From positions 1 through 11,361 of the forward strand of contig JAUVBS010000029.1 in assembly GCA_030591105.1 (NCBI GenBank): DNA of 11,361 nt, given 5' to 3'. Source of the stretch: a bacterium (GTDB taxonomy: Bacteria > Krumholzibacteriota > Krumholzibacteriia > LZORAL124-64-63). This document shows, piece by piece, positions 6,515 through 11,361 of the stretch (positions are counted from its first letter, which is position 1; every line of letters starts with the position of its first letter). Both the position numbers and the translations under genes were made by a program. The notes beneath the pieces were generated by a model. The model searched no databases. It saw only the letters and a program-made list of their open reading frames with translations, and had not been told where the DNA came from.

Positions 6515-7666
6515 TCAGAATATGTTCACGTAACGGCCGTCGCGCATGATGATCTGCCGGCCGTCCGGTCCTTCGAGCGCGACGGTCTGCACCGTGACCC
6601 GGGGCTGGGTTTCGGAGATGTAGACCCGGTCGAGATGAATCACCGCTGCCGGACTGGTGAAGTCGTCGGGACCGACCGACCCGCCGAAGTGATCGCTCCG
6701 TCCGAACGCGATGTGTAGTCCCAGTTTCTCGTCGAGCAGGATGCTGCCGGTAGGGCGTAGGCCAAAGTCGCCGAGCACGCCCAGACCCAGCTCGGCCAGA
6801 TTGGCGTAGGCCGGTTCGGCGGTCAGCTTGGCGGCCTCCTGGTCGCTGGCCGGGCCGTCAGAGACAACCTGCACCGCGCGGTTGGCCTCGATCGCATAGA
6901 CCACCACCTCGTCGTCGATCTGCACCGGTAACGTGCCTCTGCTTCCGCTCCGGTCGTCCGGCAACTCCCCTTCGTAGGGCACGATATAAGCTTCGCCCGA
7001 CGGCAGGTTGCCGGCGACACCGTTGACCGGTAGTAGTCCGCCCGACGCGTGGCCTGCGCGGTGCCGCAGATCGAGCCACAATCGGTGGTCACGTCCGTCG
7101 GCACCTAACCGTATCTCGGCGCCGTGCGCGGCATCGAGGAGCGTCTTGAGCAGATCGACCCGCCGATTCACCTCGCCGTAGTCGATTTTCAGCGCCGGAA
7201 TCATGGTCGGTAGGAAACCGGGCATCGTGGCGGCTCGGAACGGCTGGGCCCGCGTTGCGACCTTGAGCGGGGCAGTGGCTGACAATTCCGTCGGGGCCAG
7301 GACCAGGCTATGGGCGGCAAATAGCTCGGTAAACGGCAGGTGCGGACGGCCAGACAGGTCATCGGCTGTCTCCGGCTGGAAGTCGCCGGCGCTCAGGACG
7401 CAGTCGTGGGGCAAGTCTGCGTTATTGCCGCCGACGTTACCGTACCAGGCGAGCGTGACCTGCTGAAGATTCAGCGCCTCCCTTTCTTGAGCCAGGAGGG
7501 CGGCCCATTCGGCCGCCAGGCGGCGACGCACGGCCCAGTCCGGATTGTCCGGCAGCCGTTGGTCTGGCAAATCGACGATGATCGCGAGGCCTTTGTCGTC
7601 CGGCCCGGGCCGGAAGACCCGTTCGATCAACCGACGCAAGTCGCGGGAATCCAGGGTATCGGCCAT
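6515..7666 (-). CDS. M29-like metallopeptidase (aminopeptidase T/AmpS family)
   Basis: This 383-aa cytoplasmic protein resembles family M29 (COG2309) leucyl aminopeptidases. The second half carries the family's metal-ligand pattern: GNLPSGE (Glu225), AELGLG (Glu292), EKLGLHIAFG (Glu313, His318), SDHFGG (His326) and VIHLDRVY (His344, Asp346). The spacing of these residues is close to that of Thermus AmpT. The conserved Tyr that follows the third ligand in AmpT has no clear equivalent here; a His/Phe pair stands near that place, so catalytic details may differ. The N-terminal half is poorly recognisable. The start ATG at 7666 has AAGGAG 7 bases before it; the ORF opens further upstream without support. 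It is divergent from the NYN gene. Substrate unknown; a non-peptidase role is possible. Confidence 0.75.
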   Translation of the reverse strand: MADTLDSRDLRRLIERVFRPGPDDKGLAIIVDLPDQRLPDNPDWAVRRRLAAEWAALLAQEREALNLQQVTLAWYGNVGGNNADLPHDCVLSAGDFQPETADDLSGRPHLPFTELFAAHSLVLAPTELSATAPLKVATRAQPFRAATMPGFLPTMIPALKIDYGEVNRRVDLLKTLLDAAHGAEIRLGADGRDHRLWLDLRHRAGHASGGLLPVNGVAGNLPSGEAYIVPYEGELPDDRSGSRGTLPVQIDDEVVVYAIEANRAVQVVSDGPASDQEAAKLTAEPAYANLAELGLGVLGDFGLRPTGSILLDEKLGLHIAFGRSDHFGGSVGPDDFTSPAAVIHLDRVYISETQPRVTVQTVALEGPDGRQIIMRDGRYVNIF

Positions 7667-7697
7667 CGTGTGACTCCTTGCGGCGAGGCAGGTTTCA

Positions 7698-7726
7698 ATA
7701 CTACGCCTAGCTTCACTTCGGTACAA
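7698..7726 (-). promoter_or_regulatory. candidate promoter of the M29-like gene
   Basis: On the minus strand TTGTAC (7726-7721) and TAGTAT (7703-7698) are 17 bases apart, placing a transcript start near 7691 and giving a leader of about 25 bases to ATG 7666. The -10 matches 4 of 6 consensus bases and the -35 matches 3. The spacer contains CCGAAGTGA, the core of the 11-bp repeat found after the same gene. Confidence 0.35.
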
Positions 7727-7856
7727 TACAACGCTGGGCAGGCGCACGCTTATGAATTAAGCTGATCTGTAATTAATCTGGCCTGAATCATCTTGGCCAG
7801 CGAGGAGGGACCGGTGGAGGGAGCCGCCGGCTCGAGGCAGGTCACCGGGTAGCTGC

Positions 7857-7862
7857 AAGGAG
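7857..7862 (+). promoter_or_regulatory. ribosome binding site deciding the NYN gene start
   Basis: AAGGAG sits 5 bases before ATG 7868. An alternative in-frame GTG at 7862 overlaps this site itself, so ATG 7868 is the likelier start. Confidence 0.65.
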
Positions 7863-7867
7863 TGCAC

Positions 7868-9136
7868 ATGAGTCAGACTCGAGAGATGAACCTGGCGTTA
7901 TATATCGACTTCGATAATGTCGCCCTGGGGGCGAGAGACGCGCGGCAGGTTTTCGATATTCAGTTGTTGCTGCAGCGGGTGCTCGAAAAAGGGAAGATCA
8001 TCGTCAAGCGGGCGTATGCCGATTGGGCCCACCACAGGCAGTATATGGCGCCGTTGCACGAGGCGGCCATCGAGTTGATCGAGGTCCCGGCCCCGAAGAT
8101 CTCGGGTAAAAACAGCGCCGATATCCGTCTGGTCGTCGACGCCCTGGACCTATGTTATTCCAAGGACCACATCAACACCTTTGTGATCGTTTCGGGCGAC
8201 TCTGATTTCTCGCCACTGGTATCGAAGCTGCGCGAAAACAACAAACAGGTCCTCGGTATCGGCATGCGTAATTCGAGCAGCAAGCTCTTGATCGCCAACT
8301 GCGACGAGTTCATTTTCTACGACGACATCTACGGGTCGGCAACCGGCCGTCTCAGCCAGTCCACCACCAATGTACCGGCCGAGAAGCGTAAGCTGTTCGA
8401 GTTCCTGCTCGCCACGACGCGTGGGTTGCTACAGGAGAGCCGCGGCGTGCTCTACTCGTCACTCCTCAAGGACACGATGAAGCGCAAGCGGCCCGATTTC
8501 AACGAGGGTAGCTATGGCTACTCGACCTTTGGTGATCTGCTCGACGACGCCAAGAAGCTTGGACTGTTGGCAGTCGATCGCGATGAGGCCGCTGGCGGTA
8601 CCTGGGTGGTGAAAGGACTGGGACCGGACGCGTCGGCGCCGCCCGACCGGCCGAGCGGCAGGTCGCGCCGTTCGTCGCGCCGTCGCCGCAAGGACCGCGA
8701 GAAGGCCGCCGAGGCAGCGGCCGCGCCGACGACGGCAGATCAAGTTCCGGTCGATGCAGTGACCCCATCGGTCGCAGAAACTGCCGCGCAACCGCGCGAA
8801 GCAACGGCGGCGAACCGGTCCGATCAGGCTGCGCAGCCAGCGAAGAAGACCACCAAGAAGGCGGCCAAGAAGACTGTCAAGAAGACCGCGAAGAAGACGG
8901 CCAAGAAAACCACCAAGAAGACCGCGAAGAAGGTTGCCAAGAAGACCACGAAGAAGGGTGCGAAGAAACCGGCGACGAGAAACGCAAAGAAGGGGTCCGG
9001 AGAGCCGTCACAGTCGGCCTCGCCGGCTGAGAACGCTGCTGAGGCAGAGTCAACCAGCCAGTCCGCTGCCGAGTCCCGACCGCGGGGCGTGGGTGCGTCC
9101 AGGGCGCGCTACCCGCGTCGGTCCGAATCGCGGTAA
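7868..9136 (+). CDS. NYN-domain nuclease with OST-HTH/LOTUS domain and H1-like basic tail
   Basis: This 422-aa protein has a PIN-like NYN domain (COG1432/LabA type) at residues 8-155. The acidic active-site set is intact: Asp14 and Asp16 with Asn17 in YIDFDN, Asp85 in NSADIRL, Asp91 in VVDAL, and Asp111 and Asp113 in VSGDSDF. Such domains are predicted metal-dependent ribonucleases. An OST-HTH (LOTUS) RNA-binding domain follows at about 172-250, with the pattern GVLYSSLLKDTMKR...YGYSTFGDLL. Residues 262-278 are Arg-rich. Residues 325-368 are eleven tetrapeptides of form (A/T/V)KK(T/A/V/G/P), like a histone H1 tail and likely to bind nucleic acid. The role is presumably RNA processing or decay; the target is unknown. 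It is divergent from the M29-like gene, and an AT-rich stretch at about 7750-7780 may hold its promoter. No partner antitoxin is seen. Confidence 0.88.
   Translation: MSQTREMNLALYIDFDNVALGARDARQVFDIQLLLQRVLEKGKIIVKRAYADWAHHRQYMAPLHEAAIELIEVPAPKISGKNSADIRLVVDALDLCYSKDHINTFVIVSGDSDFSPLVSKLRENNKQVLGIGMRNSSSKLLIANCDEFIFYDDIYGSATGRLSQSTTNVPAEKRKLFEFLLATTRGLLQESRGVLYSSLLKDTMKRKRPDFNEGSYGYSTFGDLLDDAKKLGLLAVDRDEAAGGTWVVKGLGPDASAPPDRPSGRSRRSSRRRRKDREKAAEAAAAPTTADQVPVDAVTPSVAETAAQPREATAANRSDQAAQPAKKTTKKAAKKTVKKTAKKTAKKTTKKTAKKVAKKTTKKGAKKPATRNAKKGSGEPSQSASPAENAAEAESTSQSAAESRPRGVGASRARYPRRSESR
8840..8971 (+). repeat. in-frame 12-bp degenerate repeat coding the basic tail
   Basis: Eleven consecutive 12-base units, consensus GCCAAGAAGACC, encode the (A/T/V)KK(T/A) tetrapeptides of the NYN protein. 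The units vary mainly at the first codon and at third positions. The in-frame unit length allows gain or loss of copies without frameshift, so copy number may vary between strains. Confidence 0.85.
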
Positions 9137-9274
9137 ATTGCTCCTGCCAGCGACCGATAATCATTCCTAGACGGAATCGACTACCGTGGAGTGGGTCTGT
9201 AGCTCGCCGCACCTTTGCACCGTGGGTTCGGACCGCAATCCCGCCGGCGCCTGGTGCCGGGAGGGGGAATCGGC

Positions 9275-9661
9275 ATGGCTGCCAGGCACACGACCAGTGT
9301 TGATCTCTTCGATATCGGACAGGCCTTGACAAAGCTCGCGGGGGATGTGGATCTACTGCAGGAAATCGTCGAGATCTTTCTGGATATGATCCCCGGCCGG
9401 CTGGACGAACTCGATCGCTTGATCGCCGTCGGCGATGTGGCCGAAGTCGCCAATCAGGCCCGCGAACTCAAAAGCGGCGCTGCCAACTTCTGTGCTGGAC
9501 AGTTCGAGACTGCCGCCTTGGCACTGGAACAGCTAGCCAAGTCGGGTTCTCTCGAGGAGGCCCAGGCACTGTTGGCTCGCCTACGTACAGAGTTCCGCTG
9601 GCTGCACGATCGATTGAGTACCCTGGACTGGCGGACGATCGCGGCGATTCCGCGTTGCTGA
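9275..9661 (+). CDS. Hpt-like domain protein lacking the phospho-histidine
   Basis: This 128-aa protein is a four-helix-bundle Hpt-type domain by pattern: a first helix FDIGQALTKLAGDVDLLQEIVEIFL (described by residues 12-36), a GRLDELDRLIAVGD turn, then the hallmark helix. In a normal Hpt domain this helix reads AHxLKG with the phosphorylated His. Here it reads QARELKSGAANF, with Arg63 in place of the His (codon CGC), while Leu65, Lys66 and the AAN segment are kept. It should not accept phosphate in the usual way, unless the frame of comparison is wrong. Start ATG 9275 has GGGAGGGGG about 6 bases before it. It follows the NYN gene by 138 bases and ends before a bidirectional terminator. Role unknown: possibly a decoy or a scaffold for a receiver. 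Confidence 0.8.
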   Translation: MAARHTTSVDLFDIGQALTKLAGDVDLLQEIVEIFLDMIPGRLDELDRLIAVGDVAEVANQARELKSGAANFCAGQFETAALALEQLAKSGSLEEAQALLARLRTEFRWLHDRLSTLDWRTIAAIPRC

Positions 9662-9702
9662 CAGCAGTTTCGGATCCCGATGGCGCAGATTGACCGCAGA
9701 AA

Positions 9703-9735
9703 AATCGGCCCGCACCGAACGGTAGCGGGCCGATT
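9703..9735. terminator. bidirectional intrinsic terminator between convergent genes
   Basis: A perfect 11-bp inverted repeat, AATCGGCCCGC (9703-9713) and GCGGGCCGATT (9725-9735), encloses an 11-base loop that can itself pair in part. On the minus strand the stem is followed by a TTTTTC run, ending the TPR gene (stop at 9788). On the plus strand it is followed by CTGTATTTT, serving the Hpt-like gene (stop at 9661). Confidence 0.85.
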
Positions 9736-9787
9736 CTGTATTTTCGCTCATTGCCCTCCGTGGCCACCGATCCTCCCGAGTGCACTA

Positions 9788-10915
9788 CTACCATTCGTCA
9801 TCGCCCCGCGTGTTGTCCGCGACCGTCTGCGGGTCGCTACGGGCCAACTTCTCGGCGGTGACGAACGAGTCGGCATCGGGGTCGATCCGCAGCTCAGCGG
9901 CGACGGCCACGAGGTCGATGGTGATCGGCTGGTCGGCTGCGCCGCTGACCTCGAGCCGATCGAGGCTGGCAGCGGCCTTGGCGTATTCGGCATCGGCAGC
10001 GAGGGCGGCGGTGAAGGCCGCGGCCGCGGCACCCGTATGGCCGGTGCGTTCGAGCGCGACGCCCAAATTGTTTTCGAAGCAGGCAACACTGCTGTCGAGC
10101 TGGCACGCCCGCGCCAGCGGAGCAACGGCCTCGGCGAAACGTTCGGTTTCGATGTACAGCAAGCCGAGATTATTGAGTGACCAGGCATCCTGCGGATCGA
10201 TCCGCAGCGCAGCCCAGTAGGCGGCAATCGCGTCGTCGTGTCGACCCAGGTCGCTGTAGGCGCGGCCCAGCACTCGGTGGGCTTGGACATTTTCCGGCTC
10301 GACGGTCAGCGCCCTCTGCAGAGGTTCCACCGCATCAGAGGCCTGACCGAGGTCCAACCGGACGCGGGCGAGATTCACCTGGCTCTTGACGTGATCGGGT
10401 GCGATCTCGAGCGCGGTCAGTAGCGACTGCTCCGCTGCTTCGGGCGAGCCGTCCTGCCGTTGACTGAGGCCGAGCATGTAGTAACCCCACGCATTTTCGC
10501 CGTGTTGATCGGTATAGGCAGCGAAGAGGTCGACGGCTTCGGCCCAGTGCCCTGCGAAATACGCCGCTTCAGCTTCGGCATAACTCACTTCGCGCGGCTG
10601 GTCTGGTTCGGTGGATACCGGTTCGGCCACTGCGATCGCTTCGGCCTCGGTCGGGGCCGTACCGCCGGCTGATTCAGTGCCGACAGGGGCTATATCGGTG
10701 GCGGTGTCTGTCGCCACCGTTGGCGCGGCGTCCGCCGGGATCGGTGGGGTTACCGCCGCCTGCAGTAGCGCTCCGTTGTCGATAGCGTCGGGACTGTTGG
10801 CGACCAATTTCACGCCGAGAAAAACGGTCAAAGCCATGACCAGTACGAATAGTACTCCCGCCTCGACGAATTTCAGTTGTCGCTGCTGCTTGGTGGTCAG
10901 GTCGTTGCGATCCAT
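9788..10915 (-). CDS. membrane-anchored TPR-repeat protein
   Basis: This 375-aa protein has a short basic cytoplasmic N-terminus, one transmembrane helix at about residues 18-39 (VEAGVLFVLVMALTVFLGV), an Ala/Thr/Pro/Glu-rich low-complexity linker (about 45-108), and then about six tetratricopeptide repeats (110-320). TPR signatures are clear, for example NLARVRLDLGQASDAVEPLQ, GRAYSDLGRHDDAIAAYWAA and NNLGLLYIETERFAEAVAPL. The TPR domain is thus predicted to face the periplasm and to hold protein partners. A short acidic tail follows. Start ATG 10915 is chosen because AAGGGAG lies 6 bases before it and it places the helix near the N-terminus; the ORF opens further up to 11149 without support. 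The specific partner is unknown. Confidence 0.85.
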   Translation of the reverse strand: MDRNDLTTKQQRQLKFVEAGVLFVLVMALTVFLGVKLVANSPDAIDNGALLQAAVTPPIPADAAPTVATDTATDIAPVGTESAGGTAPTEAEAIAVAEPVSTEPDQPREVSYAEAEAAYFAGHWAEAVDLFAAYTDQHGENAWGYYMLGLSQRQDGSPEAAEQSLLTALEIAPDHVKSQVNLARVRLDLGQASDAVEPLQRALTVEPENVQAHRVLGRAYSDLGRHDDAIAAYWAALRIDPQDAWSLNNLGLLYIETERFAEAVAPLARACQLDSSVACFENNLGVALERTGHTGAAAAAFTAALAADAEYAKAAASLDRLEVSGAADQPITIDLVAVAAELRIDPDADSFVTAEKLARSDPQTVADNTRGDDEW

Positions 10916-11042
10916 GATCGGCTCCCTTTCGTATACGTGTCCCGGCGAGCTTGGTCCTGGGCGGTAACCCGACTGGCTTGCGAGGGCACAGGTGGTGACA
11001 AACCGTGCTCGTGCCACCACAGCGCAAAGAGTTGGCCAACCC

Positions 11043-11103
11043 TGTCTGATTACTCGCTTCACGTGTATTTGATTTATATACAAGTGGTTATGTAGATCAG
11101 ACA
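11043..11103. repeat. 8-bp inverted repeat bracketing an AT-rich island
   Basis: TGTCTGAT (11043-11050) and its exact reverse complement ATCAGACA (11096-11103) flank 45 bases that are much richer in A and T than the surroundings. The gap is too long for a transcription terminator. It may be a pair of regulator half-sites around divergent promoters, or chance. Confidence 0.4.
11069..11096 (+). promoter_or_regulatory. candidate plus-strand promoter for the possible small RNA
   Basis: TTGATT (11069-11074) matches the -35 consensus at 4 of 6 positions; a weak -10 such as TATGTA or TGTAGA lies at 11090-11096. On the minus strand TATAAA (11078-11073) could serve as the -10 of the TPR gene, again without a good -35. 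Both are weak calls in an AT-rich island. Confidence 0.25.
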
Positions 11104-11308
11104 TGCAGTGGATCTTGCTGATTTTCACGGACTGTGTCCATCGGAACACAGCCCGAACGTGTCCACGTCAACACCGTCCCATCCTACGCCGGTCTGAGCG
11201 ACGAGGCTAACCTCGAGACCAAGATTCACGATGCTACGACGGCGGACGAGGCCAAGATAGAAGAGCAACATCCCTTGATCTTTCGGGGGCCCCCCGGGGG
11301 GCCTTTTT
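11100..11308 (+). ncRNA. candidate structured small RNA or leader ending at a terminator
   Basis: Between an AT-rich promoter-like island and a strong terminator lie about 200 bases with two clear hairpins. The first pairs CTGTGTCC (11132-11139) with GGAACACAG (11143-11151), 8 bp with one bulged A and a 3-base loop. The second pairs GGTCT (11191-11195) with AGACC (11216-11220) and, inside it, CGAGG (11202-11206) with CCTCG (11211-11215) around a CTAA loop. The terminator is the third. No known RNA family was recognised. It could instead be a leader or attenuator of a gene beyond the window, or part of a coding region. Confidence 0.35.
11288..11308 (+). terminator. strong intrinsic terminator
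   Basis: A 16-bp perfect palindrome GGCCCCCCGGGGGGCC (11288-11303) forms a GC-only stem with a 4-base loop and is followed at once by TTTTT (11304-11308). On the minus strand no T-run follows, so it acts on plus-strand transcripts. No plus-strand protein gene lies directly upstream, which is what suggests a small RNA. Confidence 0.75.
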
Positions 11309-11361
11309 CCTGGTGGGCAAGGGGACGGCCCGAGGTTGTGGGACCTCGCGTCATATTTTTC

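Larger units (their letters stand above)
10916..11361. other. 446-bp stretch without a firm gene; possible small RNA and divergent promoters
   Basis: No convincing protein gene is seen. The stretch holds, in order: the leader of the TPR gene; an AT-rich island at about 11060-11100 bracketed by an 8-bp inverted repeat; two RNA-like hairpins; and a strong plus-strand terminator. A plus-strand frame stays open from GTG 11134 to the window edge, but it has no ribosome binding site and runs through the terminator. Confidence 0.6.

Noticed and set aside
7868..9136. NYN nuclease as the toxin of a toxin-antitoxin pair
   Set aside because: No small antitoxin gene is adjacent, the protein is far larger than typical PIN toxins, and its LOTUS domain and basic tail fit an RNA-processing role better.
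9244..9260. Short hairpin CCGGC/GCCGG just before the Hpt-like gene's ribosome binding site
   Set aside because: A 5-bp stem is expected by chance in GC-rich DNA, and nothing shows that it controls translation.
11134..11361. Plus-strand frame open from a GTG to the window edge
   Set aside because: It has no ribosome binding site, matches no recognised protein and runs straight through a strong intrinsic terminator. Its codon use is not clearly non-coding, so it was noted as an alternative to the small RNA but not called.

Overview
The window reads as an ordinary chromosomal stretch of a GC-rich Gammaproteobacterium. The basis is codon use, strong GGAG-type ribosome binding sites, a phosphomannomutase very close in motif content to enterobacterial CpsG/ManB, and a histone H1-like lysine/alanine tail on one protein. 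The exact lineage cannot be told from sequence alone. No transposase, integrase, CRISPR array, tRNA or rRNA was found.

Layout from left to right: a possible 3' end of a plus-strand gene and a strong hairpin (1-87); a minus-strand lipoprotein (173-934); a divergent plus-strand pair, phosphomannomutase manB and a thioredoxin-type arsenate reductase (1093-2882); a convergent minus-strand two-component operon in which a stand-alone receiver protein overlaps a histidine kinase with an unusual N-terminal Rossmann domain (4917 down to 2922); a minus-strand radical SAM protein preceded by a 70-aa small ORF (6260 down to 5118); a short tandem 11-bp repeat array (6433-6502); a minus-strand M29-like metallopeptidase (7666 down to 6515); a divergent plus-strand NYN nuclease with an OST-HTH/LOTUS domain and an H1-like tail (7868-9136); an Hpt-like protein lacking the phospho-accepting histidine (9275-9661); a bidirectional terminator; a membrane-anchored TPR protein (10915 down to 9788); and a 446-bp stretch without a clear gene. 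That stretch carries an AT-rich promoter-like island, two RNA-like hairpins and a very strong intrinsic terminator, and may encode a small RNA.

The genes do not form one obvious pathway. The receiver and kinase clearly work together. The manB/arsC pair and the small ORF/radical SAM pair may be co-transcribed. The most unusual items are the Rossmann-PAS-histidine kinase architecture, the His-to-Arg Hpt-like protein, the LOTUS-NYN protein with its 12-bp-repeat-encoded basic tail, the 11-bp repeat array, and the possible small RNA at the right end. I saw no convincing evidence of a wholly new multi-gene system.
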